Source: Raineyella fluvialis
Lineage (GTDB): Bacteria; Actinomycetota; Actinomycetes; Propionibacteriales; Propionibacteriaceae
Length of the DNA stretch: 64,000 bases
Direction of reading: 5' to 3'
Assembly (NCBI RefSeq): GCF_009646095.1
Contig: NZ_CP045725.1
Coordinates: 186,001 to 250,000, forward strand
How positions within the stretch are numbered: position 1 is the first letter of the stretch; the number at the start of each line of letters is the position of its first letter. Position numbers and translations under genes: made by a program. The notes beneath the pieces were generated by a model. It was given only the letters and a program-made list of their open reading frames with translations. It did not search any database and was not told the origin of the DNA. Shown here piece by piece: positions 54,113 to 64,000 of the stretch.

Positions 54113-55474
54113 ATGACAGTCGAATCACCGCAATTGTCGACCACCGAGCCCGGTGGCGTGGACGGACGAGGCGTCGAGGCGCCACTGGTGCTGAGCACCG
54201 AGCCACCGCGCACCCTCGGGGTGTGGGCACAGACCGCCCTGTGGGGCAACCTCGGCATCTCGCTCTTCGGGCCCCTCACCGGTGCTCTGATCGGCCTGTC
54301 GGTCGGCTCTGTCGGCCTGGGCCTGCTCGCCACCGTTGTCGGCTGCGCCATCGGCGCGGTCATCCTCGGCGGCTCCGCGACCCTCGGCTCGGTCACCGGG
54401 GCACCCTCGATGGTCGCGCTGCGCGGACTGCTCGGACGGCGCGGCTCGACCGTGCCGACCGTGCTCAACATCCTCCAGAACATCGGCTGGGGGACGATGG
54501 AGCTGATCGTCATCTCCACGACGGCGGCGACGATCCTCGGCGCGGGCTGGCGCTGGCCGTTCGTGCTGCTGGCCGGGGCGGTGACCACGACGATGGCCGT
54601 ACGCCCCCTCGGATCGGTGAAGCTGCTGCGCACCATCATGGTGTGGCTGGTGCTCCTGTGCTCGGCCTACCTCTTCGTGATGGTGCTGCGCCAGCCGTCG
54701 CACCCGATCGACCAGACGAACGTGATCGGCTTCTGGCCCGCTGTCGACCTCGCCGTGGCCGGTGTGGTGTCGTTCGCCCCGCTGGCCGCCGACTACTCGC
54801 GGCACTCCCGTTCGACGAAGGCGGCCTTCACCGGCGCGGCCGTCGGTTACGGCCTCGCCGCGATCGCGTACTACGCGCTGGGAGTGTTCGCCATCGCCCA
54901 CCTCAACGGCGACCTGTCGGACGCCAAGCTCATCGGCGCCCTGGTCGGGCTGCCGGCCGGCGGCGTCGCCCTCTTCATCCTGATGGTGGACGAGGTGGAC
55001 GAGGCGTTCGCGAACATCTACTCCACGACGATGTCGGTCCACAACCTCGCCCCCTCCATCGACCGCCGGGTGCTGTCGATCGGCATCGGCATCCTCTGCA
55101 CCCTGCTGGCGGGACTGATGGATTTCTCCCGCTACCAGAGCTTCCTGTACCTCATCGGGTCGGTCTTCGTGCCGCTCTTCACGGTGGCCGTGGTCGATTT
55201 CGCGCTGATCCGACGCGGCGCCTGGGACGTCTCCGACCGAGCGCCGTTCCGATGGGCCCCGGTCGTCGCCTGGCTGGTCGGCTTCCTGGCCTACCAGCTG
55301 ATCTACCCGGGTGACATTCCCGGCTGGTCGGACCTCTGGACCGCAGCCGCTGAGGCAATCCACTTCACGGCGCCCAGTTGGCTCGGGTCCTCGGTGGGAT
55401 CGATCGTCGTGTCGGGCGTGGCGATGGCGCTGCTGGGACAGCTCGGGCGCGGGCGGTCACGGCTGCAGGCCTGA
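54113..55474 (+). CDS. cytX: NCS1-family permease under TPP control (CytX-like)
   Basis: 453 residues, about 12 membrane spans. NCS1 signs: WAQTALWGNLGISLFGPLTGAL (residues 43-64), SVTGAPSMVALRGLLGRRGS (near 100) and FAPLAADYSRHSRSTKAAF (near 218). CytX takes up hydroxymethylpyrimidine for thiamine synthesis. The riboswitch directly before it is strong support for a thiamine-precursor substrate rather than cytosine. It stands alone. The C-terminus ends near the VNTR at 55534. Confidence 0.87.
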   Translation: MTVESPQLSTTEPGGVDGRGVEAPLVLSTEPPRTLGVWAQTALWGNLGISLFGPLTGALIGLSVGSVGLGLLATVVGCAIGAVILGGSATLGSVTGAPSMVALRGLLGRRGSTVPTVLNILQNIGWGTMELIVISTTAATILGAGWRWPFVLLAGAVTTTMAVRPLGSVKLLRTIMVWLVLLCSAYLFVMVLRQPSHPIDQTNVIGFWPAVDLAVAGVVSFAPLAADYSRHSRSTKAAFTGAAVGYGLAAIAYYALGVFAIAHLNGDLSDAKLIGALVGLPAGGVALFILMVDEVDEAFANIYSTTMSVHNLAPSIDRRVLSIGIGILCTLLAGLMDFSRYQSFLYLIGSVFVPLFTVAVVDFALIRRGAWDVSDRAPFRWAPVVAWLVGFLAYQLIYPGDIPGWSDLWTAAAEAIHFTAPSWLGSSVGSIVVSGVAMALLGQLGRGRSRLQA

Positions 55475-55533
55475 GCCGTAACGCTGCCCTGCCCTCACCG
55501 ACAGCCCTTCCGCTGCTCTTGGCTTGATATCTG

Positions 55534-55659
55534 CCTGCCGTCCGCTCGCCATCGGCCTGCCACCCGGCCTGCCGTCCGCTCGCCATCGGCCTGCCACCCG
55601 GCCCGCCGTCCGCTCGCCATCGGCCTGCCACCCGGCCCGCCGTCCGCTCGCCATCGGCC
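55534..55659. repeat. 34-bp tandem repeat, about 3.7 copies
   Basis: Units start at 55534, 55568, 55602 and 55636. Each reads cctgccgtccgctcgccatcggcctgccacccgg, with one C/T change in units 3 and 4 and a short last copy. It lies between cytX and the HNH gene. There are no spacers, so it is not a CRISPR array. No coding reading is convincing. Confidence 0.93.
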
Positions 55660-55720
55660 CTCGGACAGTAACCGTTCACGTGTCTGAAGAATGTCTGAGG
55701 CTGATCGTACGGTTGGGGAC

Positions 55721-57056
55721 ATGGAACGGGAGTGGGGGACCCGGACCGGCCAGGCGATGGCCGGGATCCTGGGATTGCTGGACGGGCTGCTGGACGGGCC
55801 CGACGAAGACCGGGCGCTCGCATCTGATGCGGAGCGGCTGGCCATGACAGAAGCGGCGATCGAGGCCGCGGATCGGCTGCGCATCCTGGCCGGCGTACTG
55901 GTCGCCGAGACCGAGGCCCACGGCTCGGATCTCGCGGTGACGGGGCTGGGGGTGGTGAGCTGGCTCGCCGACACCCGCCGGATGACCAGCCGCGAGGTGT
56001 GGGCCCTGGTGCACGAGGGCCGCGATCTGGCCGCCCTGCCCGCACTACGCGCGGCCGGCCTGGCCGGGAGGGTCTCACCGCCGCAGGTCCGGTCCATCAG
56101 CCGAGTGCTCGCCCAGTTGCCCGACGAGCTCGGCACCGAACAGCTTCGGCAGGCCGAACTCGACATGGTCGCGTACGCTACTGAGTTCGATTCCCAGGGC
56201 CTGTCGACCCTCTCGGAGCACCTACTGGAGGTACTCGCCCCGAGATCATCGAGGAGCAGGAGGCCAAGCGGCTGGAGCGCGAACTGCGCCGCGCCCGCAA
56301 GAACCGGGAACTGATCCTCACCGACGACGGCCACGGCTCGGTCCAGATCAAGGGCAAACTGCCCGTCCTGGCCGCCCAGACCCTCATCACCCAGATCGAC
56401 GCGCTGGTCGAACGCGACCGCCGACGCGCCCTCGACGCCCTGGACCCCTCGCCGAGGAGCTGACCCCGACGATGCGCCGGGCCGACGCGCTGGTGGCGCT
56501 CGCCGAGGCCGCGGCGCTGCACGGCGACGCCCCGCTCCACGGCGGTGACCGTCCGCGCGTGGTCGTGACCATCCCCGAGGAACGACTGCGGGACAGGGCC
56601 GCGACAGGCGGACTGATCGCCACCGGGGAACGGATCGCACCGGCTGACCTGCGCCGTCTGTGCTGCGACGCCGACGTCCTACCGGTCGTCCTCGGCGGGG
56701 AGGGTCAGGTGCTCGACGTGGGTCGTGAGCATCGCCTCGTCACACCGCCGATCCGCACCGCCCTGACCGTACGCGACGGCGGCTGCGCCTTCCCCGGCTG
56801 CGACCGGCCACCCGCCGCCTGCCACGCTCACCACATCATTCCCTGGCAGGAAGGCGGACCGACCTCGCTCGACAATCTCGTCCTGGTCTGTCCCCACCAC
56901 CACGGCATCGTGGAACCGGCAACCGACACCAGCGCAAGACGCTGGGAGATCCGCCTGGGAACGGACGGCATTGCCGAGGTCCTCCCGCCCGTCCATGTCG
57001 ACCGGAGCCGCCGACCGCGGCGCCATCAACGGTTCCGACTCCCTGACGTCGCCTGA
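55721..57056 (+). CDS. DUF222/HNH endonuclease protein, two frame breaks
   Basis: From ATG 55721, with TACGGT (55708-55713) 7 nt upstream. DUF222 domain first (GILGLLDGLLDGPDEDRALASDAERLAM, WLADTRRMTSREVWALV). The frame breaks at C4 56240-56243 and again at C4 56445-56448. Each needs one extra C (restoring LAPEIIEEQ and DPLAEELTPT). The C-terminus has the HNH motif: CAFPGCDRPPAACHAHHIIPWQEGG then NLVLVCPHHHGIV. Such proteins recur in actinobacterial genomes and act like selfish elements or repair nucleases. The flanking tandem repeats on both sides fit a mobile origin, though no target duplication was seen. Confidence 0.85.
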
Positions 57057-57083
57057 GCGGGGGCGGGAATGCTGTCGCCGGCC

Positions 57084-57156
57084 GGTGCGCCGGCCGGAAC
57101 TTTGTCGCGCCCCGGTGCGCCGGCCGGAACTTTGTCGCGCTCCGGTGCGCCGGTCG
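57084..57156. repeat. 30-bp tandem repeat, about 2.4 copies
   Basis: Units start at 57084 and 57114, with a partial at 57144. Each begins ggtgcgccggccggaacttt, holds the palindrome CCGGCCGG and ends with a single base change. They lie between the HNH stop and the metG stop. Confidence 0.9.
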
Positions 57157-57179
57157 TACCAGCGCTCGAGGCGCCCGGC

Positions 57180-58973
57180 TCAGTCGGCGACGATCGGCGC
57201 CCACTCCGGTCCCGTCTCGCCCAGCGCGTCGTCGAGCTTCGCGAACAGCGGCTCGGGCTTGGCCAGCGGGGTTCCCGGCGTGATCGGCAGGGACTTCCAC
57301 ACGGCGGCGGCTGAGGCGTAGTCGCCCATCAGCACGGAGTAGTCCGGTCCACCCTCCTCGGAGACCGTACGGATCTCGGGCAGTGCGGCCCAGACTCCTT
57401 CGCCGCCGAGCATCTCGTAGATCTTCTGCGAGGCGTGCGGCATGAAGGGGGTGAACATCGTGTTGCAGTCGGCGACCACCTGCAGCACCGTCCACAGCAC
57501 GGTGTCGCGCCGGGAGGGATCGTCCTTCAGCTTCCACGGCTCGGTCTCCGAGAGGTACTGGTTCGCCAGGCCGACGATCCGCATCACCTCGCCGATGCCG
57601 TGCTTGAAGTGGCTGTGGGACAGCGCCTCGCCGACGATGTCGAAGGCCGCCCGGGAGGCCTCGAGCAGCGTACGGTCCACCTCCTGCAGGTCGCCCGGCT
57701 GCGGGATGGCGCCGACGTTCTTCCAGGCCATCGAGACGGCGCGGTTGACCAGGTTGCCCCACTGGGCGGCGAGTTCGGTGTTGTTCCGGCGGACGAACTC
57801 CTCCCAGGTGAAGTCGGTGTCCTGGTTCTCCGGGCCGGCGACCGCGATGAAGTAGCGCAGGGCGTCCGGGCCGAACTCCCGCAGGAAGTCACCCACGTAG
57901 ATCACATGGCCGCGGGAGGAGGAGAACTTCGAGCCGCTCATCGTCAGGTATTCCGACGACACGACCTCCGTGGGCAGGTCGAGCAGACCGAACGTGCCCA
58001 GCTCACCGCCGTGGTCACCCTGGCCGTTGTGGCCGAGCAGGATGCCGGGCCAGATGACCGAGTGGAAGACGATGTTGTCCTTGCCCATGAAGTAGGAGGC
58101 CGTCGTCTCCGGATCCAGCCACCACGCCTTCCACGCCTCGGGGTCCCCGCTCCGGAAAGCCCACTCGATGCTCGCCGAGAGGTAGCCGATCACCGCGTCG
58201 AACCACACGTAGAGCCGCTTCATCGGCTCGTCCCGCCACCCCTCCAGCGGCACGGGGACACCCCAGTCGAGGTCGCGGGTGATGGCCCGGGGCTTGAGGT
58301 CGTCGATCAGGTGCTGGGAGAACTTGATCACGTTCGGACGCCAGTCCTCGCGGGTCTTCAGCCACTCGGTCAGCGACTCCGCCAGCGCCGGCAGGTCGAG
58401 GAAGAAGTGCTCCGTCTCGACGAACTGCGGGGTCTCCCCGTTGATCCGGGAGCGGGGATCCTTCAGCTCGATGGGGTCGAGCTGGTTGCCGCAGTTGTCG
58501 CACTGGTCACCGCGGGCGCTCGTGTAGCCGCAGATCGGACAGGTGCCCTCGATGTAGCGGTCGGGCAGCGTACGACCGGTGGAGGGGCTGATGGCGCCGC
58601 GGGTGGGCCGGGCCACGACGTAGCCGTTGCGGTGCAGGGAGAGGAAGATGTCCTGGGTCACGCGATAGTGGTTCTTCGTCGTGGTCCGGGTGAACAGGTC
58701 GTACGAGAGCCCCAGCCCTTGCAGGTCCTCGACGATGACGCGGTTGTACTTGTCGGCGAGCTCGCGGACCGCGACGCCCTCCTTCTCCGCCTGCACCGAG
58801 ATCGGCGTGCCGTGCTCGTCGGTGCCGGAGACCATCAGCACCTGGTGGCCACTCATCCTCATGTACCGCGAGTAGACGTCGGAGGGTACGCCGAAGCCGG
58901 ACACGTGGCCGATGTGGCGAGGTCCGTTCGCGTACGGCCAGGCAACAGCGGTCAGCACACGGGATGAAGTCAT
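57180..58973 (-). CDS. metG: Methionyl-tRNA synthetase
   Basis: 597 residues from ATG 58973, after TATCGT (58981-58986) and 7 nt. Charges initiator and elongator tRNA-Met. HIGH reads [13 protein letters not shown], the zinc knuckle [19 protein letters not shown], and KMSKS is the variant [11 protein letters not shown] (near 345). The C-terminal anticodon domain is present, and the extra dimerisation domain of E. coli MetG is missing, as in most actinobacteria. It converges on the HNH gene. A longer start at 58997 is less likely. Confidence 0.96.
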   Translation of the reverse strand: MTSSRVLTAVAWPYANGPRHIGHVSGFGVPSDVYSRYMRMSGHQVLMVSGTDEHGTPISVQAEKEGVAVRELADKYNRVIVEDLQGLGLSYDLFTRTTTKNHYRVTQDIFLSLHRNGYVVARPTRGAISPSTGRTLPDRYIEGTCPICGYTSARGDQCDNCGNQLDPIELKDPRSRINGETPQFVETEHFFLDLPALAESLTEWLKTREDWRPNVIKFSQHLIDDLKPRAITRDLDWGVPVPLEGWRDEPMKRLYVWFDAVIGYLSASIEWAFRSGDPEAWKAWWLDPETTASYFMGKDNIVFHSVIWPGILLGHNGQGDHGGELGTFGLLDLPTEVVSSEYLTMSGSKFSSSRGHVIYVGDFLREFGPDALRYFIAVAGPENQDTDFTWEEFVRRNNTELAAQWGNLVNRAVSMAWKNVGAIPQPGDLQEVDRTLLEASRAAFDIVGEALSHSHFKHGIGEVMRIVGLANQYLSETEPWKLKDDPSRRDTVLWTVLQVVADCNTMFTPFMPHASQKIYEMLGGEGVWAALPEIRTVSEEGGPDYSVLMGDYASAAAVWKSLPITPGTPLAKPEPLFAKLDDALGETGPEWAPIVAD

Positions 58974-59099
58974 GGGCCCCACGATATCGCCCGGCACGCC
59001 GGTCCCAATGACCGCGATACGCCCAACGCGCGGGTGTGAGCGTTCACATCACGTTCGGAAGGCCCCGCCCCGTACCCACGGTGCTGCCATACTCGCCCC

Positions 59100-59618
59100 A
59101 TGGAGAGCTTCGTCGTGCACATCGACCGCAAGCGGTGGGCGGACATGCGACGTAATGTCCGCCTCGGGCTCGCCGGCTCGGTGGTGATCGGCTTCGGCGG
59201 CGGCGCGTGGTTGACCATCGCCGGAATCGTCGGCGCCCGACAGACGAGCCTGGTCCCCGGGATCCTGCTGCTGTTGCTCGGTGTCGGAGCGGCCTGGTCA
59301 TTGCTGCAGAGGAAGCACCAGACGATCAGCGCCAGCGGCTCACCCGTGCTCTTCTCCCTCGACCACGCCGGCCTGCACCTCGATCCGGGCGAGGGAGCGG
59401 ACCCTCTCGAGCGCGACTGGGACGCATTCCGGATCACCTGGCCGGAACGAACGGGGAGCTATCTCGAAGTGTCCCCCGCCGACGCCCCGGCGCGGCGCTG
59501 GCCCGTGCTCGTTACCGACGCGGCCCGCCCCGCCCTTGCGGCTGCCATCGCCGAACTGTCGGGCGGGTCCTCGACCCTCGGAGACGATTCCCACCCCGCT
59601 CCCCGCCCCGCCCGCTGA
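59100..59618 (+). CDS. Small two-span membrane protein, unknown
   Basis: 172 residues from ATG 59100. Two adjacent hydrophobic spans (LGLAGSVVIGFGGGAWLTIAGIVG, residues 23-45, and LVPGILLLLLGVGAAWSLL, 50-70), then a 100-residue soluble domain with a beta-rich pattern (GSYLEVSPADAPARRWPVLVTD). No family recognised. CATACT lies 6 nt upstream, giving a weaker leaderless signature. It sits between metG and the add fragment, all on opposite strands. Confidence 0.6.
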   Translation: MESFVVHIDRKRWADMRRNVRLGLAGSVVIGFGGGAWLTIAGIVGARQTSLVPGILLLLLGVGAAWSLLQRKHQTISASGSPVLFSLDHAGLHLDPGEGADPLERDWDAFRITWPERTGSYLEVSPADAPARRWPVLVTDAARPALAAAIAELSGGSSTLGDDSHPAPRPAR

Positions 59619-59636
59619 AGCAGCCAGGTCGGCCCG

Positions 59637-60400
59637 TCAGTGCGGCCAGGTGTGCGCGACGTGCCCGGCGATCCTCTCCTTGGTGTCGTCGTCGACGAAT
59701 GCTGCCCGGACAGCCCGATCGACCGTGGCCCGGACGTCGTCGAGCGTCCAGCCGAACGTCTCCACCAGGAGCGCGTACTCCCGGCTCAGGGTCGTCCGGC
59801 TGACCAGCCGGTTGTCGCACGAGATCGTCACCTCGAAGCCGAGCCGGTGCAGGCGGTCCACCGGGTGCTCCGCCAGCGAGGCGGCGACGCCGGTCTGCAG
59901 GTTGGACGAGGGGCAGACCTCCAACGGGATGCGCCGGCTCCGCACCAGGGCGGCGGTCTCCCCCAGCACTGGCTCCGCACCGGAGAGGTCAATGTCCTCG
60001 ATCAACCGGACACCGTGCCCGATGCGCTGGGCGTGGCACACCTCGACGGCCTCCTGGACCGACTCCGGGCCGACCGCCTCCCCGGCATGGATGGTGTACG
60101 GGATGCCCTCGCGCTCGAGGAACCGAAACGCGTCGAGCTGCCGGCTCGGCGGGAAACCGTCCTCGGCCCCGGCGATGTCGAATCCGGCGACGAGGTCCTC
60201 CTCGTGCCGGGCGGTCAGTTCGGCGATCTCCAGGCCCCGATCGGCGTGGCGCATGGCGGTCAGTAGTTGCCGCACGATGATCGGGTGCCCGTCGCGCCGG
60301 GCCGCGGCCATCCCGTCCTTCAGGCCCCGGCCGACCGCAGTGACGGCGGCGGACAACGACAGGCCGCGGCGCAGGTGCTGCTCCGGCGCCCACCGCCCTG
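59637..60400 (-). pseudogene. add: Adenosine deaminase, N-terminal third missing
   Basis: Only the back of the protein remains. It starts near WAPEQHLRRGLSLSAAV and keeps IHAGEAVGPESV (with catalytic His, near the middle), IGHGVRLIEDIDL, EVCPSSNLQTGV and FEVTISCDNRLVSRTTLSREYALL (with the catalytic Asp). The front 100 or so residues, including the metal-binding HxH near the start, are missing in all frames. No start codon with a ribosome binding site is seen. In mycobacteria (from memory) the order is add-deoA-cdd. Here cdd abuts this fragment, so deoA and the front of add are absent. Confidence 0.85.
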
Positions 60401-60898
60401 ACGCCAGTCCGCCTGACGCTCGTCCGCCTGACGCTCGGCCGTCGCTGGCGCCGGCCTCTCGCCCGCCCTCCCCGGCGACACCGATCCCGCCTTCCGCGCC
60501 GTCGCGATCCGGTCCAGGTCGGCCGAGCCGAAGGCCCGCGGCAGGAGTTCCGTCAGCGGAATCGGCCCGTCCCCGCTCTGCACCAGCATGCCGGGGTCGG
60601 CGTGCTCCGCCAGCAACTGCCGGCAGCGACCACAGGGCATCAGGAACGTCCCCGCTCCGTCGACGCAGACGAACGCCACCAGGCGTCCGCCTCCCCCCAG
60701 CACGAGGGATGACACCAGGCCGCACTCCGCGCACAGCGTGACTCCGTAGGACGAGTTCTCGACGTTGCAGCCCGCCACGACGCGTCCGTCGTCGACGAGG
60801 GCGGCGGCACCCACCGGGAACCTCGAGTACGGGGCGTACGCCCGCTCGCAGGCGTCCACCGCCGATCGGCGCAGGCCCGCCCAGTCGACGGCGATCAT
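60320..60898 (-). CDS. cdd: Cytidine deaminase with altered tail
   Basis: 192 residues as read. Converts cytidine to uridine. The zinc site of the tetrameric form is intact: CNVENSSYGVTLCAECGLV and MPCGRCRQLLAEH. The enzyme proper should end near LPRAFGSADLDRIATAR (residue 133). After that come Gln/Ala/Asp repeats (ERQAD, ERQAD, WRQGG) and basic text overlapping the add fragment, which is junction sequence. The ATG overlaps the M20 stop (ATGA). Confidence 0.9.
   Translation of the reverse strand: MIAVDWAGLRRSAVDACERAYAPYSRFPVGAAALVDDGRVVAGCNVENSSYGVTLCAECGLVSSLVLGGGGRLVAFVCVDGAGTFLMPCGRCRQLLAEHADPGMLVQSGDGPIPLTELLPRAFGSADLDRIATARKAGSVSPGRAGERPAPATAERQADERQADWRQGGGRRSSTCAAACRCPPPSLRSAGA
60397..60440 (-). 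repeat. 15-bp repeats at the cdd/add junction
   Basis: On the minus strand the 15-nt unit gagcgtcaggcggac occurs twice in a row and a third, shorter variant follows (tggcgtcagggcgg). They lie exactly where cdd sequence passes into add sequence. Confidence 0.8.
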
Positions 60899-62195
60899 CG
60901 GGTGTCCTGGAGCGAGTGGGCGATGGACGGCTGGTCGGCACCGGCACCCGACCCGTCGGGCCGGGCCTGGTAATGCGTGGGTGTGGCGGCAAGCCGACTG
61001 AGCACCTTGACCCCGACCTGGATGCATCCCTCGTCCACGTCGAAGCGCGTCTGGTGGATGTCGGGCCAGTCGGCTTCGGCCACGTCGCGGGGCCGCACCC
61101 CCAGCCGGGCCATCGCCCCGGGGACGGCCTGCAGGATCCAGGCGAAGTCCTCCCCGCCCATCGACTGGGCGGTGCGGGCGACGGACTGCGGGCCCAGTTG
61201 GCGTTCGGCGGCATCCACCAGCCGGGCGACACCGCGCGCGTCGTTGACCGTGGGCGGGATGCCGGAGTCGACATCGACGTCGACCTCGACACCGAACGGG
61301 GCGACGATCGAGGTGATCAGATCCGGCAGGATCGACACTGCCCGCTTCCACCCCGGCACATCGAGGACGCGGAGTGTCCCGCCCAGTTCCCCGGTCCGTG
61401 GGATGGCGTTCTCGACGCTGCCGGACCGTACCCGCCCCAGATCAGGGACGCGCCGCTGCGCGGGTCGATCCGCCGGCTGAGCAGGAAGGGGGTCTCGGTG
61501 ACGACAGCGCCGAGGGCACCGATGATGTCCGCCGTGAGGTGGGGGCGCGAGGTGTGCCCGCCGGCCCCCCGCAGGTTGACGTTGACCTTGACGGCCGCCG
61601 AGGTGATCGCCCCGCGCTTGACGGCGATCTGGCCGACGATGGTCCGCGGATCGCAGTGCAGGGCGTACGCCTCCCGGACCCCGTTCAGGGCTCCCGCGCG
61701 GATGACGTCCGGCGCGCCGCTCGGGGTCGACTCCTCGGCCGGCTGGAAGATCAACCTCACTCCCGTACGGAGCAGCCCGCGCTGGCGCAACTGCACCAAG
61801 ACGTGTCCGACGCCGAGGATGATGGTGGTGTGCACGTCGTGTCCGCACGCGTGGACGATGCCCTCGTTCCGCGAGGCGTACGCCACGTCCTTGGCGTCAC
61901 TGAGTGGCAGGGCGTCCATGTCGCCGCGCAGGGCGACCATGCCCTTCTCCGGCACCCAGTCGTCAGCCACGATGTCGCAGGTGAGCCCGGTGCCGACCGG
62001 CAGGACCTTCGGGTCCAGGCCGATCGACGACAGCGAGTCGGCGACCCGCTGGGTGGTGCGCCGCTCGGCGTGGCCGAGCTCGGGGTGGGCGTGCAGGTCG
62101 CGTCGGAAAGCGATCATCCGCTCACTGATGGCGGCGGTGGCCACCGCGATGGCGGGACCGGGATCCACCTCCGGCGTGATGGGTGAGGCGGTCAT
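60895..62195 (-). CDS. M20-family amidohydrolase, one frame break
   Basis: From ATG 62195, after TAGGCT (62202-62207) and 6 nt. The front half shows the dinuclear metalloenzyme core: HAHPELGHAERRT, VALRGDMDALP, HACGHDVHTTIIL, IFQPAEESTPSGA. The frame breaks at the C4 run 61435-61438 (plus strand). One more base joins it to SGSVENAIPRTGELGGTLRVLDVPGW, with SMGGEDFAWILQAVPG (metal/catalytic Asp). It cleaves N-acyl or carbamoyl amino acids or similar amides. Rv3305c/Rv3306c (amiA1/amiB1) have the same genomic place in mycobacteria, from memory. Substrate unknown. Confidence 0.88.
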
Positions 62196-62342
62196 TGGCC
62201 CAGCCTATCGCCGCCGCCCTGTCCCCGACAGGCCACCGGACGAGACGGCATCCAATCACCTCCACACAGGCCGACGGCCGCCCTCCGCAGGGGAGGACGG
62301 CCGTCGGACGATCCCGGCTGTCGGGGCTGTCGGGGTGTCGGC

Positions 62343-63935
<1,593 letters not shown>

Positions 63936-64000
63936 GGGCCTGAGCCTACCGGTGGCTGTCCCGGCCCGTACGGGCGATCCCCCCTTTCCGTACGGCCTTT

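Noticed and set aside
55534-55659. CRISPR array
   Set aside because: The 34-bp units are directly joined with no spacers, and no cas genes are present.
57435-58967. 510-codon plus-strand frame inside metG
   Set aside because: metG is complete on the other strand and this frame is only its antisense shadow.

Overview
The window is GC-rich, about 70% by eye. It encodes an actinobacterial gene set: WhiB, LytR-CpsA-Psr (LCP) proteins, DUF3039, DUF3499, DUF3618, DUF222/HNH, TIGR03089, an acyl-CoA carboxylase epsilon subunit and decaprenyl-phosphate arabinose enzymes. Many genes carry a TAnnnT -10 hexamer 6-9 nt before the start codon, the mark of leaderless transcripts. A methylmalonyl-CoA-mutase-type large subunit and an acyl-CoA carboxylase cluster fit a relative of the Propionibacteriales. 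Genus cannot be proved here. I recognised no rRNA, tRNA, CRISPR array or prophage.

Layout. 1-10 kb: the 5' end of clpS, a secreted PhoX-like protein, pncB, malQ, an RDD membrane protein with a Gly-Tyr-Gln tail, a DEAH helicase, OsmC and a glyoxalase-like protein. 10-13 kb: a luciferase-like monooxygenase/CMD/alkylhydroperoxidase operon headed by the C-terminal half of a peptide-type ABC ATPase. 13-24 kb: DUF3039, a lipoprotein, a TetR/MFS efflux pair, a transglutaminase plus ATP-grasp/alpha-E pair, ahcY, and a three-gene DUF3618/holin-X/LEA-like envelope operon.

23.8-47.3 kb: a block that, from memory, resembles M. tuberculosis Rv3256c-Rv3285. It holds a SIS protein, Trm112, phosphomannomutase, DUF3499, a metallopeptidase-like protein, WhiB, GDP-mannose pyrophosphorylase, TIGR03089, a GT2, two LCP proteins, purE-purK, GtrA, birA, accD5-accE-maf and accA3. 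Inserted in it are trpS, a DPPR-synthase-type UbiA, a DprE2-type reductase and a LamB/YcsF-like protein. Together these supply GDP-mannose, attach cell-wall polymers and build and biotinylate an acyl-CoA carboxylase. 47-64 kb: lpdA, deoD and pmmB, then actP with its DUF485 partner, a TPP riboswitch with an NCS1 permease, a DUF222/HNH gene, metG, a truncated add fused by deletion to cdd, an M20 amidohydrolase and the mutase.

Two cautions. First, ten reading-frame breaks in nine-odd kilobases of otherwise conserved genes each look like one base missing from a run of G or C, including in purE. They are more likely sequence errors than decay. Second, two loci (10.1 kb and 60.4 kb) look like true or assembly deletions that removed the front half of a gene. 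The items most worth following are the leaderless start architecture (including stop codons that double as -10 elements), a 36-bp divergent promoter, a shared candidate operator at accD5 and accA3, the altered LamB/YcsF protein, and the large paired repeat at 16.4 kb.
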